DNA of 60,835 nt from DAOUTY01 sp964453665 (GTDB lineage: Bacteria > Chloroflexota > Dehalococcoidia > SZUA-161). The position numbers and the translations under genes are program-made. The notes below the pieces were generated by a model that did no database searches, was not told the origin of the DNA, and saw nothing but the letters and a program-made list of their open reading frames with translations. The stretch's first letter is position 1. Every line of letters starts with the position of its first letter. This document shows positions 1-8,827 of this stretch, piece after piece. Location of the stretch: assembly GCA_964453665.1 (NCBI GenBank), contig CAYVQT010000012.1:1-60835 (forward strand). The letters run 5' to 3'.

Positions 1-586
1 CTACAGAAAGGGTACATCCCAAATTCATTTTCAGCAATTTATAGTACATGACCCTGGCATTTTACTAATGACAACAGGGTATTCGTATTGGGTTACCACC
101 AATTTAGACTAAAGTCGTCATATAAAGCATAAATGACAACTAAAGTACTATGATATTGGAGCTGACTTTAGTTGGAAACCTGTGGCGCAATCTTGACAAA
201 GAGAGTGCTAACTGGCATACTGAAGTTTAGTAGGCTTTTCTTGTTTGTTGGCTTTCAAGGTTAAGAGGGATAGTGAAACCGCTGCAAGCGTTATTTTTTG
301 TCCGTGGTCAAAGGACAAGTGATATCCACGAATATTCCCCTAGCTTATTTCACCTCGGCGGCACATTTCTAGAACCACAGAGCTCGGTCCCGGATGCGTT
401 GCCTGGCAAAGCCAGGGGGTGCTGTTATGTTAACTTCAGCGGTAACCCGATGATAAATCCCACTCATTATTACAGTAGGCTCAGAGCGGATATGGCTTCA
501 GGTTTGTCTGCTCTTGCGTAGAATTTCACAAATAGGGCTCTTCAGATAGGGCTTATTAAAAGTCAGGCAAAGAAAGGAGCGGCCTG
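1..586. other. Upstream region without a convincing gene
   Basis: I see no supportable gene in these 586 bases. An 82-codon GTG-initiated frame at 273-521 (+) has no ribosome binding site and no recognisable sequence. Positions 402-416 form a tight hairpin (CCTGGC-AAA-GCCAGG). If the promoter-like pair at 193-221 is used, the carboxyltransferase gene would have a leader of about 360 nt. I could not match that leader to a known riboswitch class. Confidence 0.5.
193..221 (+). promoter_or_regulatory. Candidate sigma-70-type promoter
   Basis: TTGACA at 193-198 is a perfect -35 hexamer. After 17 nt comes CATACT at 216-221 (4 of 6 matches to TATAAT). It points toward the carboxyltransferase/TCA operon that starts at 587. 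The weak -10 and the long distance to the gene make this only a candidate. Confidence 0.35.
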
Positions 587-2140
587 ATGGGAACGGTTTT
601 CGATCGCCTTCGTGAGTTAAGAGATAGGGAAGAAAAGGAAAAAGCAGCAGGTGGCCCTAAACAGATTGAGAAACAGCATCAAGCTGGAAAGCTGACTGCA
701 CGGGAAAGGCTTCAACTCCTTTTTGACCCCGGAAGCTTCTGCGAAACCGATATGTTTATACGACATCGCTGCAGCGACTTCGATATGTCAAAAACCTTCA
801 TAGCTGCCGAAGGGGTGGTCACTGGCTATGGCACTGTAAATGGTCGGACAGTTTGTGCCTTCTCGCAGGATTTCACCGCAAGGGGAGGTAGTCTGGGTGA
901 AATGCATGCGAAGAAAATATGGAAGGTAATGGACCTAGCAGTGCGCATGGGGGTTCCTTTTATAGGCCTCAATGACTCCGGTGGCGCTCGCATTCAGGAA
1001 GGTGTTGATGCCCTTTCCGGATACGGGGGTATATTCTTCCGCAACTCGTGTGCTTCAGGTGTTATTCCTCAGATATCAGCGATTATGGGGCCTACCGCCG
1101 GCGGGGCGGTTTATTCCCCTGCCATGACCGATTGGGTTTTCATGGTTGATAAGACCAGCTATATGTTCATAACGGGCCCGGATGTTATAAAGACAGTATC
1201 CGGAGAAGAGATTGATTTCGAGAACCTGGGTGGGGCCACAGTGCATAATACTAAGAGTGGAGTAGCCCATTTTATCTGCGAGACCGATGCTCAGGCAATA
1301 GAGAGGATCAAGGAACTCCTTACCTATTTGCCTTCAAACAACATGGAAGACCCTCCAATCGTCGATGTTAATGATGACCCAAACCGTGCCGATAGTGCTC
1401 TTGATTCTATAGTGCCCGACAGTGAACGGCAGAGCTTTGACATGAAAGACGTCATCCGCTCAATAGTTGATAATGGCATAATATTGGAACCGCATTCGCT
1501 CTTTGCTGAAAATATAATCGTTTGTTTCGCTCGTATAAATGGGAGGACTGTGGGCATAATAGCTAACCAACCACTGTTTATTGCAGGCAGTCTGGACGTA
1601 AATGCCTCCGATAAGGCCACCCGTTTCATAAGGTTTTGCGATTCTTTCAATATACCATTGCTAACCCTTGTCGATGTGCCTGGCTATCTTCCGGGCACCG
1701 ATCAGGAATGGTCAGGAATCATCAGGCACGGCGCCAAACTTCTATGGTGTTATTCCGAGGCTACGGTTCCCAAGATAACCATGATCGTACGTAAGGCTTA
1801 CGGCGGTGCTTATTTGGCCATGTGTGCCAAAGAGCTTGGTGCCGATATGGTATTCGCCTGGCCTACTGCCGAGATTGCAGTCATGGGTGCCGAGGGAGCT
1901 GCAAAGATCATACATCGCCGTGAGATCTCCGAAGCCGATGACCCCAAGGCTAAGCAGCAGGAGAAGATTAACGAATATCGCGGTCTCTTCTACACCCCAT
2001 ATATTGCTGCATCGCGAGGATTGGTGGATGAAGTTATCATGCCCAGTGAATCCCGTCCCAAGATAGTTGCTGCTCTGGAGTTCCTGTCCACTAAACGGGA
2101 GACCAGGCCGCCAAAGAAACATGGCAATATACCAATGTAA
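587..2140 (+). CDS. mmdA: Acyl-CoA carboxyltransferase (methylmalonyl-CoA decarboxylase alpha / propionyl-CoA carboxylase beta type)
   Basis: This 517-residue protein has the normal length and the two crotonase-like carboxyltransferase halves of the PccB/MmdA/transcarboxylase-12S family. Visible signatures are the N-terminal GKLTARERLQLLFD, the glycine-rich acyl-CoA/biotin oxyanion stretches (NDSGGARIQEG, GPTAGGAVYSPA) and the second-half AYGGAYLAM followed by IAVMGAEGAA. The family moves carboxyl groups between biotin and propionyl-CoA or acetyl-CoA. It starts at ATG with AAAGGAG just upstream. It opens an operon with a small subunit and a biotinylated carboxyltransferase partner but no biotin carboxylase. 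I therefore infer a methylmalonyl-CoA:pyruvate transcarboxylase or a decarboxylase rather than an ATP-dependent carboxylase. Confidence 0.93.
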   Translation: MGTVFDRLRELRDREEKEKAAGGPKQIEKQHQAGKLTARERLQLLFDPGSFCETDMFIRHRCSDFDMSKTFIAAEGVVTGYGTVNGRTVCAFSQDFTARGGSLGEMHAKKIWKVMDLAVRMGVPFIGLNDSGGARIQEGVDALSGYGGIFFRNSCASGVIPQISAIMGPTAGGAVYSPAMTDWVFMVDKTSYMFITGPDVIKTVSGEEIDFENLGGATVHNTKSGVAHFICETDAQAIERIKELLTYLPSNNMEDPPIVDVNDDPNRADSALDSIVPDSERQSFDMKDVIRSIVDNGIILEPHSLFAENIIVCFARINGRTVGIIANQPLFIAGSLDVNASDKATRFIRFCDSFNIPLLTLVDVPGYLPGTDQEWSGIIRHGAKLLWCYSEATVPKITMIVRKAYGGAYLAMCAKELGADMVFAWPTAEIAVMGAEGAAKIIHRREISEADDPKAKQQEKINEYRGLFYTPYIAASRGLVDEVIMPSESRPKIVAALEFLSTKRETRPPKKHGNIPM

Positions 2141-2154
2141 AACGGTGCAAAGTT

Positions 2155-2364
2155 ATGAACATGACGAACAGCGCGCGCAAGGATAGACAAAAGGTTATCG
2201 CAGCTATTACTGCCGGTATATCTGCATGCATCGAGGAAGAAGAGAGGGCGAAAGCAGCGGCAGCGACCAGACGCAGGCCAGCCATGGCTGTAAGCCTGTG
2301 GAGTGTATTTGGTCGTGAAGAGATAATGAGAATGAGAACTTTATGGCAGCGAAGGATAGCCTGA
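2155..2364 (+). CDS. Small accessory subunit of the acyl-CoA carboxyltransferase
   Basis: A 69-residue protein, 14 bases after the carboxyltransferase gene. It consists of an N-terminal helix (KVIAAITAGISACIEEEE), an Ala/Arg-rich linker and a conserved-looking tail (SLWSVFGREEIMRMRTLWQ). Short proteins with this plan (a helix, a proline- or alanine-rich linker, then W-x(3)-GR-x-E-x-M-x(3)-W) accompany biotin-dependent decarboxylases and carboxylases of anaerobes, where they are annotated as OadG-like or small subunits. There is no transmembrane helix, so a sodium pump role is unlikely from this sequence. The Shine-Dalgarno sequence is weak, suggesting translational coupling. I infer a structural or docking subunit of the same complex. 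Confidence 0.7.
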   Translation: MNMTNSARKDRQKVIAAITAGISACIEEEERAKAAAATRRRPAMAVSLWSVFGREEIMRMRTLWQRRIA

Positions 2365-2416
2365 TAATAAATAAACCAGAAACAAACTCTATGTAAATCT
2401 GAAGGAGGCCCGAGCC

Positions 2417-4381
2417 ATGTCTGCAGAGAAAAGGAGTTCTGCTACTAAAACAAAGAAAGCTGAAACAGGCCAGAAGGCAAAAAACCCGGTCAGGATTTGC
2501 GACACGACCTTTCGAGATGCACACCAGTCGTCTTTTGCGACACGGTTGCGTACTGTAGATATGGAACCCATCGCACCCGAAATGAATAAAGTCGGGTTCC
2601 ACTCAATGGAGGTCTGGGGTGGAGCAACATTCGATGTCTGCACGCGATTTCTAAACGAGGACCCGTGGGAAAGGGTGCGTATTCTCAAGAGATTGATGCC
2701 TGATACGCCGTTGCAGATGCTGCTCCGGGGGCAGAACCTGGTAGGATATCGCAACTACGCTGACGACGTGGTTAAAGCATTTGTACATCAGGCTGCGGAG
2801 GTCGGCATCGATATATTCCGTGTCTTCGACGCTTTAAACGATGAGCGCAACTTTCAAGCTTCCTTTGCAGCAATTAAAGAGACCGGTAAACACATCCAGG
2901 CCTGCTTGAGCTTCTCGCTCACCGAGAACAAACTGGGGGGGCCTGTATACACAATTGACTACTTTGTTAAAAAAGCCCTCATCTTTCAGGATATGGGTGC
3001 TGACAGCATTTGCATCAAAGACATGGCGGGATTGCTTTCACCATACGACGCTTATGACCTAATATCGGCCCTCAAGAATGTTCTTCGAGTACCTGTGGAG
3101 CTGCACAACCACTATACCAGTGGCATGGCATCAATGACTTGTATAAAGGCTATAGAGGCTGGTGTTGATATAATTGATACCGCCCTGGCGCCGTTCGCAC
3201 TGCGTTCCTCACAGCCGGCCGTTGAGCCTATTGTAGCCACTCTCCAGGGGACGCCGAGGGATAGTGGCCTGGATTTGGGTCTTCTTCTTAAACTGGGGGA
3301 GTATTTCGAGTCCATAGCGCCAAGGTATCGCAGTCATGTCGACACAAGCAGGATGGCAATCATAGATACGGGTGTCTTAATGCATCAGGTCCCTGGTGGT
3401 ATGACCACGAACCTGGTTGCGCAGCTTAAGGAGGCTGATGCTCTTGACAGACTTCATGAGGTACATGAAGAGCTCCCGCATACCCGTAAGGAGCTGGGCT
3501 ATCCCCCACTGGTAACACCGACAAGCCAGATCGTAGGTATACAGGCTGTTCAGAATGTCCTTTTTGGCAGATACAAGATGATATCGGGGCAGGTGAAAGA
3601 TTACGTGTATGGTATGTATGGCAGGTCTCCAGCCCCAATCGACCCCAAGGTACAAAAGCTCGTACTCAAAGGATACGAGAAGGGTGAAAAGCCGATCACT
3701 TGCCGTGCTGCTGACTTACTGGAGCCTGAGATGGAGAAAGCTAAGGAGGCTACGAAGGATATTGCCAAGGATATCGGGGACGTACTAATCTACGCTCTAT
3801 ACCCTCAGACCGGGATGAGGTACCTGCGATGGAAGTACGGTCTGGAGCCAGTACCTGATACTGTTAAGCCCAAAACACTCGAAGATATTAAGAGAGAGGA
3901 CGAGTTGATAGAGAAAGCTAGAGCAGGCAAGCTTGTAGAGAAAGTAGAGAAAGAGGTTCCAGCCAAAGGGCCGGGCATTAGAACCTTTAACGTCTTTGTC
4001 GAAGATGAATTCTATAAAGTAGAAGTGGAACCAAGCGGAGCGGCTGCTATAACGGGGCCGATAGCGAGCCAGGCCCCTCAAGTAGCACAGCCTGCTCCGG
4101 CGGCACCAGTTGCGTCGCAGCCTGTAAAGGCAAGTAGCAAGGCGCCTGCGGCTGTTGGAGAGGGTGAAGTTGCCGTGGCCGTTCCCATGCCGGGGACAGT
4201 AATTCGTTACCAGGTGGATGTAGGGGACAAAGTAAAATCGGGAGACATCGTGGTTATGCTGGAAGCGATGAAAATGGAAAATGCCATCCCCGCTCCCGCT
4301 GACGGTGTGATCAAGACTGTCAACTTCGGCCCTGGTGCATCAGTAAAAAAAGGCGATGTGCTGGCCATAATAGCCAAGTAG
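2417..4381 (+). CDS. oadA: Biotin-containing carboxyltransferase (oxaloacetate decarboxylase alpha / pyruvate carboxylase subunit B / transcarboxylase 5S type)
   Basis: 654 residues in three parts. First is an HMG-lyase-like TIM barrel with the metal-site motif DTTFRDAHQSS at about residues 29-39 and the metal-binding HNH in VELHNHYTSG. Second is the PYC/OADA conserved domain (about 310-460). Third, after a Pro/Ala-rich hinge (about 545-575), is a C-terminal biotinyl domain with EAMKMEN, in which Lys619 would carry biotin. It catalyses carboxyl transfer between biotin and pyruvate/oxaloacetate. The start is ATG after GAAGGAGG. With the upstream PccB-type subunit it makes a complete transcarboxylase: methylmalonyl-CoA + pyruvate to propionyl-CoA + oxaloacetate. 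Oxaloacetate then feeds the malate dehydrogenase encoded next. Confidence 0.92.
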   Translation: MSAEKRSSATKTKKAETGQKAKNPVRICDTTFRDAHQSSFATRLRTVDMEPIAPEMNKVGFHSMEVWGGATFDVCTRFLNEDPWERVRILKRLMPDTPLQMLLRGQNLVGYRNYADDVVKAFVHQAAEVGIDIFRVFDALNDERNFQASFAAIKETGKHIQACLSFSLTENKLGGPVYTIDYFVKKALIFQDMGADSICIKDMAGLLSPYDAYDLISALKNVLRVPVELHNHYTSGMASMTCIKAIEAGVDIIDTALAPFALRSSQPAVEPIVATLQGTPRDSGLDLGLLLKLGEYFESIAPRYRSHVDTSRMAIIDTGVLMHQVPGGMTTNLVAQLKEADALDRLHEVHEELPHTRKELGYPPLVTPTSQIVGIQAVQNVLFGRYKMISGQVKDYVYGMYGRSPAPIDPKVQKLVLKGYEKGEKPITCRAADLLEPEMEKAKEATKDIAKDIGDVLIYALYPQTGMRYLRWKYGLEPVPDTVKPKTLEDIKREDELIEKARAGKLVEKVEKEVPAKGPGIRTFNVFVEDEFYKVEVEPSGAAAITGPIASQAPQVAQPAPAAPVASQPVKASSKAPAAVGEGEVAVAVPMPGTVIRYQVDVGDKVKSGDIVVMLEAMKMENAIPAPADGVIKTVNFGPGASVKKGDVLAIIAK

Positions 4382-4457
4382 CACTTATTTGACCGCAATA
4401 CTACAATTCTAAAAGTAGCGGCTGTTGTTTGTAATAAGTTAAAGGAGGCGATATATC

Positions 4458-5384
4458 ATGCGTAACAAGATTACCGTAGTCGGTGCTGGAAACGTCGGAG
4501 CAACATGCGCCCAAAGGCTGGCGGAGCGTGGCTACGCTGACATCGTCCTTGTTGACATCATTGAGGGTATGCCACAAGGTAAAGCACTGGATCTACTCGA
4601 AAGCGGTCCTGTTGTTGGCTTCGACTCCAATGTTATCGGCACTAATAGCTATGATGAGACAGCAGGCTCAGACATTGCAATCATCACATCGGGGGTACCC
4701 AGAAAGCCAGGCATGAGCCGAGACGATCTTGTGCTCACAAATATGAAAATAGTCAAAGGGGTAACTGAGGAGCTGGTAAAGGCCTCGCCGAACTGCATAA
4801 TTATCGTGGTCGCCAATCCTCTGGATGCCATGGCACAGCTTGCGTTCAAGGTAAGCGGGTTCCCTAGAAATCGCGTTATAGGCATGTCGGGTATCCTTGA
4901 TACCGCCAGATTCAGGACTTTTCTGGCCCAGGAGCTCGGTGTTTCAGTTAATGATGTTGCCGCTTATGTACTGGGTGGACATGGAGACACGATGATACCC
5001 TTAACCAGGATGGCTACAGTTGGCGGTGTACCGGTAACGCAGGTTTTACCGGAGGCGACTGTCTCTAAAATAGTGGAGCGCACTGTAAAGGGCGGCGGCG
5101 AGATAGTTGCATTGCTTAAAACCGGGAGTGCGTTCTATGCCCCGTCAGCAGGGGTTGCCCAGATGGTGGACGCAATAGTCCTGGATAAAAAGCAGATCCT
5201 GCCCTGTGCCGCCTATCTCGATGGTGAGTATGGAGTAAAAGGTGTCTTTGTGGGCGTTCCGGCGAAGCTGGGCAAGAATGGAATGGAGCAGATCATCGAG
5301 GTTAAGCTAACGGCTGAGGAGGAAGCGGCATTAAAGAAGTCGGCGGATGCAGTAAGAGAGCTTATCGATATCATGAAAATATAG
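4458..5384 (+). CDS. mdh: Malate dehydrogenase (NAD-dependent, LDH-like)
   Basis: 308 residues, typical of the short LDH-like malate dehydrogenases. The Rossmann motif GAGNVGATCAQRLA lies at about residues 8-21. An acidic residue ends the second strand (VLVDI), pointing to NAD rather than NADP. Catalytic DTARFRTFLA and GGHGDTMIPLTR contain the substrate-binding Arg and the active His. It interconverts oxaloacetate and malate in the cytoplasm. A strong ribosome binding site AAAGGAGG (4441-4448) precedes the ATG. Its position between the transcarboxylase and fumarase genes places it in the methylmalonyl-CoA/succinate route. Confidence 0.95.
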   Translation: MRNKITVVGAGNVGATCAQRLAERGYADIVLVDIIEGMPQGKALDLLESGPVVGFDSNVIGTNSYDETAGSDIAIITSGVPRKPGMSRDDLVLTNMKIVKGVTEELVKASPNCIIIVVANPLDAMAQLAFKVSGFPRNRVIGMSGILDTARFRTFLAQELGVSVNDVAAYVLGGHGDTMIPLTRMATVGGVPVTQVLPEATVSKIVERTVKGGGEIVALLKTGSAFYAPSAGVAQMVDAIVLDKKQILPCAAYLDGEYGVKGVFVGVPAKLGKNGMEQIIEVKLTAEEEAALKKSADAVRELIDIMKI

Positions 5385-5395
5385 CGAGTAAAGTT

Positions 5396-6241
5396 ATGAA
5401 AGAAATCAAAGCGAAAGATGTTTCCAGCACTGTGGCTCGGCTATGCAAAGAGGCCAACTTTTTTCTTGGAGATGACGTGCTTGCGGCCCTGAAAAAAGCA
5501 CGGGAAGAAGAGGAGTCTCCCGTGGCCAGTCAAATTCTGGACCAGATTCTTGAAAATGCTGCTATCGCAGCAAAAGAGGAGATGCCTCTATGCCAGGATT
5601 GCGGGCTTGCCATCGTCTTTGTAGAAATGGGACAGGAGGTTCATATTTCCGGTGGCGATCTCTACCAGGCTATAGACGAAGGTGTAAGGCAGGGCTATGA
5701 CGAAGGATACTTACGCAAATCCGCAGTCAGACAGCCGTTTTCAGCCAGGGTCAATACCAAGGATAATACGCCTGCTATTATTCATACTGAGGTTGTCCCC
5801 GGTGATAAATTGAAAATCACTGTCGCTCCTAAGGGCGGTGGCAGCGAGAATATGAGCCGTTTCGTTGTACTGAAGCCTGCACAGGGGCGTCAGGGAGTGG
5901 TCGACTTTGTGGTGAGTGCTGTTGAAGAGGCGGGTAGCAATCCCTGTCCGCCGACAATTGTAGGCGTCGGTATAGGCGGTAGTGCTGAGAAGGCGATGAT
6001 TTTAGCCAAGAGAGCGCTACTCCGCAAAGTTGGCGAGTCATCTCCAGACCCTGAGGTGGCTGAACTGGAGAAGGAGCTGCTGCAGCGAATTAACGCGACT
6101 GGTGTGGGATCCGGAGGGGTGGGGGGTAGGATTACCTCGCTGGCAGTCCATGTCGAAACCTTCCCGGCCCATATAGCCAGCCTGCCGGTAGCGGTTAATC
6201 TTCAGTGCCATAGTGCTCGTCACAAAGAAGCTGTGCTTTGA
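5396..6241 (+). CDS. fumA: Class I fumarate hydratase, alpha subunit
   Basis: 281 residues, the normal size for the N-terminal half of iron-sulfur fumarases and tartrate dehydratases that exist as two subunits. Seen in the sequence are PLCQDCGLAIVFVEMG with a likely cluster Cys, the central KGGGSENMSRF stretch, and CPPTIVGVGIGG. The two-subunit enzyme uses an oxygen-sensitive [4Fe-4S] cluster to hydrate fumarate to malate. It starts 11 bases after mdh with a weak Shine-Dalgarno sequence, so coupling is likely. Its beta partner is not adjacent. It lies at 9683-10246, beyond the succinate dehydrogenase genes. Confidence 0.92.
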   Translation: MKEIKAKDVSSTVARLCKEANFFLGDDVLAALKKAREEEESPVASQILDQILENAAIAAKEEMPLCQDCGLAIVFVEMGQEVHISGGDLYQAIDEGVRQGYDEGYLRKSAVRQPFSARVNTKDNTPAIIHTEVVPGDKLKITVAPKGGGSENMSRFVVLKPAQGRQGVVDFVVSAVEEAGSNPCPPTIVGVGIGGSAEKAMILAKRALLRKVGESSPDPEVAELEKELLQRINATGVGSGGVGGRITSLAVHVETFPAHIASLPVAVNLQCHSARHKEAVL

Positions 6242-6289
6242 AACTTGGTGCCTCTATAGTTAACGATATATCGATTGGAGAATGGTTCT

Positions 6290-8005
6290 ATGGAAGCCGT
6301 TCATGATGTAGTAATCCTGGGTTCCGGTCTGGCGGGTTTACGAGCGGCGGTAGAAGCGGCCCGTGTAAGTAAAGATGAGCTCGATGTAGCTATAGTGTCA
6401 AGAGTTCAGCTAATGCGTTCTCATTCTGTCTGTGCCGAAGGTGGTACTGCGGCAGTAATGAACCCTGAAGAGGGCGACAGCCTGGAACTTCATGCCTGGG
6501 ATACAGTGAGAGGGAGCGATTTCCTGGCTGACCAGGACGTAGTTATGCGCTTCGTTGAGGAGTCTCCAAAGGAACTCCTCCAGCTTGACCACTGGGGTAT
6601 TCCCTGGTCGAGGCGTCAAGATGGCCGAATAAATCAGAGGCCGTTTGGTGGGCATAGCTTCGACAGGGCTACCTTTGCGGAGGATAAGACCGGATTCTTC
6701 GAAATGCACACACTGTACGATAGACTCCAGAAATATGCCCGCGTTACCCGGTATGACGAGTGTTATGTTTCTTCAATCCTTGCGGAAAACGGGGTGTTTC
6801 AAGGTTTAACGGTCTGGAACCTCACTAACGGTGAGTTCTTCTTAATTAGAGGCAAAGCTTTGGTCATAGCAACTGGTGGGGCCTGCCGGATGTTTGGATT
6901 TACTACTTATTCTTATGGCTGCACGGGCGATGGTTCAGCGATGGCTTACAGGGCAGGAATACCACTTAAGGATATGGAGTTTGTACAATTTCATCCCACC
7001 GGGTTGATCCCATCTGGCATCTTGATAACTGAGGGGGCGAGAGGAGAGGGTGGATACCTTATAAACAACAAGGGCGAGCGGTTTATGGAGAAATACGCGC
7101 CCACCAAGATGGAAACTGCGCCCAGAGACATCGTCTCACGTTCGGAGATAACGGAAATTCTGGAGGGTAGGGGCTTCTCCAGGCCTGATGGATTGGACTA
7201 TGTGCACCTCGATTTGCGGCACCTGGGAGCAGATAAAATAAACGAGCGATTACCTCTTATCAGAGAGGTGACTATTAAGTTCGCCTTCATCGAGCCAATA
7301 GAACAACCGATACCGTGTCGCCCGGCCGCACACTACTTTATGGGAGGAATACATACGGATATCTCAGGTGCGACGCAGGTGGAGGGTATATGGGCTGCAG
7401 GAGAAGCAGCCTGTGTATCTTTGCACGGCGCAAACCGGCTGGGTTCGAATTCTACAGCGGAGTGTCTTGTCTGGGGTAAGATTACCGGTGAGAAGGCAGC
7501 CGAATACGCTAAGGGACGTAAGTCTTTGGACCCCATCCCTGAGCAGAAAGTACGGGAGGAAGAAAACCGCTTGTTCGAGCAGGTTGGACATGGGGATGGA
7601 AGCGAAGACGTCTTTGCCATTCGAACAGAATTGCAGCGAACCATGGATAAAAACGTAGCTGTTTACCGCAATGGCTCGGATATGAAAATAGCCCTGGATA
7701 AGATCAGGGAAGTTAAAAAAAGACTCAAACATGTAAAGGTTGTTGATACCAGCCGTATATACAATACAAACCTTATTGCCGTACTCGAAATGAACAACCT
7801 GGTCGATCTTGCGGAGATCATAGTGCTCGGTGCATTAAATCGCACTGAATCCAGGGGGGCTCATTCGAGGACCGACTTTCCCAATCGTGACGATGTGAAC
7901 TGGGGGAAACACACGTTGGCTTACTGTACCCCGGGCGAGGAGCCCCGTTTGGAATATATCCCGGCAAATATCACTATGTGGCAGCCGGTAGAGAGGAAAT
8001 ACTGA
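6290..8005 (+). CDS. sdhA: Succinate dehydrogenase/fumarate reductase flavoprotein subunit
   Basis: 571 residues from the chosen ATG. The frame is open from a TTG at 6275, but GGAG at 6277-6280 lies 9 bases before the ATG at 6290 and would fall inside the longer version, so 6290 is preferred. Seen: FAD-binding GSGLAG (residues 11-16), SHSVCAEGG with the His that carries covalent FAD, FVQFHPTGL, GARGEGGYLIN, RPAAHYFMGG and HGANRLGSNS, which hold the dicarboxylate-binding and proton-shuttling residues. It oxidises succinate to fumarate, or the reverse. It is encoded directly ahead of two membrane anchors and the iron-sulfur subunit, making a complete complex. Confidence 0.95.
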   Translation: MEAVHDVVILGSGLAGLRAAVEAARVSKDELDVAIVSRVQLMRSHSVCAEGGTAAVMNPEEGDSLELHAWDTVRGSDFLADQDVVMRFVEESPKELLQLDHWGIPWSRRQDGRINQRPFGGHSFDRATFAEDKTGFFEMHTLYDRLQKYARVTRYDECYVSSILAENGVFQGLTVWNLTNGEFFLIRGKALVIATGGACRMFGFTTYSYGCTGDGSAMAYRAGIPLKDMEFVQFHPTGLIPSGILITEGARGEGGYLINNKGERFMEKYAPTKMETAPRDIVSRSEITEILEGRGFSRPDGLDYVHLDLRHLGADKINERLPLIREVTIKFAFIEPIEQPIPCRPAAHYFMGGIHTDISGATQVEGIWAAGEAACVSLHGANRLGSNSTAECLVWGKITGEKAAEYAKGRKSLDPIPEQKVREEENRLFEQVGHGDGSEDVFAIRTELQRTMDKNVAVYRNGSDMKIALDKIREVKKRLKHVKVVDTSRIYNTNLIAVLEMNNLVDLAEIIVLGALNRTESRGAHSRTDFPNRDDVNWGKHTLAYCTPGEEPRLEYIPANITMWQPVERKY

Positions 8006-8454
8006 TGGAGACCGAGGTCGCAAGCAGCGAAAAGCCCCACTTGCCTAACCGTCTGGGCATCAAAGGCTGGGTGTGGGCAGGACATTACACTCTGGAGAGA
8101 TACCTCTATACACTGCACAGATTGACCGGGCTTGGCTTGCTATTGTATGTAATTTTGCATCTGGGAGCCAATGGATTTCGTTTAGGAGGTGAAGAAAGCT
8201 GGACTAGCGCCATAGACTTTCTTACTAATCCTTTCGGCAGATTGGTTGAATATCTGGTGATGGCGGCCTTTGCTTTCCATGCTTTGAATGGAGGGCGGCT
8301 TATATTGCAGCACCTGGGATTCACCCTGGGGAAGCCCAAACCCCCCATATATCCCTACGTTGATTCCATGCGGCGCAGACGTCCGTTGACATGGGTTATG
8401 CTGGCCGTGATAGTCGCTCTTGCAATATATGTTCTGGTCGATTTTGTAACGTAG
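8005..8454 (+). CDS. sdhC: Succinate dehydrogenase cytochrome b membrane anchor (SdhC type)
   Basis: 149 residues starting at the ATG of a TGATG overlap with sdhA, served by GAGAGGA inside the end of sdhA. A longer GTG-initiated reading from 7978 is less likely. Three hydrophobic segments are visible: LTGLGLLLYVILHLG, YLVMAAFAFHALNG and WVMLAVIVALAIYVLVDF. Histidines in the first two (HRLTG/ILHLG, FAFHALNGGR) are placed like heme b ligands of SdhC. It would anchor the flavoprotein and iron-sulfur subunits and bind quinone at the membrane. Confidence 0.85.
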   Translation: METEVASSEKPHLPNRLGIKGWVWAGHYTLERYLYTLHRLTGLGLLLYVILHLGANGFRLGGEESWTSAIDFLTNPFGRLVEYLVMAAFAFHALNGGRLILQHLGFTLGKPKPPIYPYVDSMRRRRPLTWVMLAVIVALAIYVLVDFVT

Positions 8455-8463
8455 GAGCCTGGT

Positions 8464-8793
8464 ATGAAAGAGACACGTCTAAAGATTTTACAGTATTTAA
8501 CCGGTATTGGGATTTTCTTCTTCGTGGGCACGCATTTAATCGTGTCACATCTTGGCAGTGGCGAGCCTACTACGTGGGAATCGGTTTCTCAGAGAGCGAC
8601 AAGCGCCGGTTGGCTAACACTTTATCTGTTCATTCTAATCTTTGGCCTTTACCACGGACTCCACGGATTGAGGACGATCATACTTGAATTCTCAATACCG
8701 GACTCAGCAGTAAAGGTATTGGACTGGTCTTTGCTTGCCATCGGAATAGCTATTTTTGGATATGCGGCGTATATTCCCATAAGTGCTTTTTAA
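8464..8793 (+). CDS. sdhD: Succinate dehydrogenase second membrane anchor (SdhD type)
   Basis: 109 residues with three predicted membrane helices (about 10-30, 45-65, 80-105). Two histidines appear in FVGTHLIVSHLG and GLYHGLHGLR, as expected for a heme- or quinone-site anchor subunit. TAGGAG overlapping the end of sdhC serves as its ribosome binding site. The assignment rests on position between sdhC and sdhB plus the membrane pattern; SdhD sequences are poorly conserved. Confidence 0.8.
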   Translation: MKETRLKILQYLTGIGIFFFVGTHLIVSHLGSGEPTTWESVSQRATSAGWLTLYLFILIFGLYHGLHGLRTIILEFSIPDSAVKVLDWSLLAIGIAIFGYAAYIPISAF

Positions 8794-8827
8794 ATAGATA
8801 TGGACAGCGGGTGCTAAGGAGCAAAAT

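Noticed and set aside
273..521. 82-codon frame on the plus strand before the carboxyltransferase gene
   Set aside because: GTG start without ribosome binding site, low-complexity composition and no family resemblance; more likely leader or spacer DNA.
273..586. Cobalamin or other riboswitch ahead of the first operon
   Set aside because: Only one short hairpin is visible and no B12-box or other diagnostic consensus was found.
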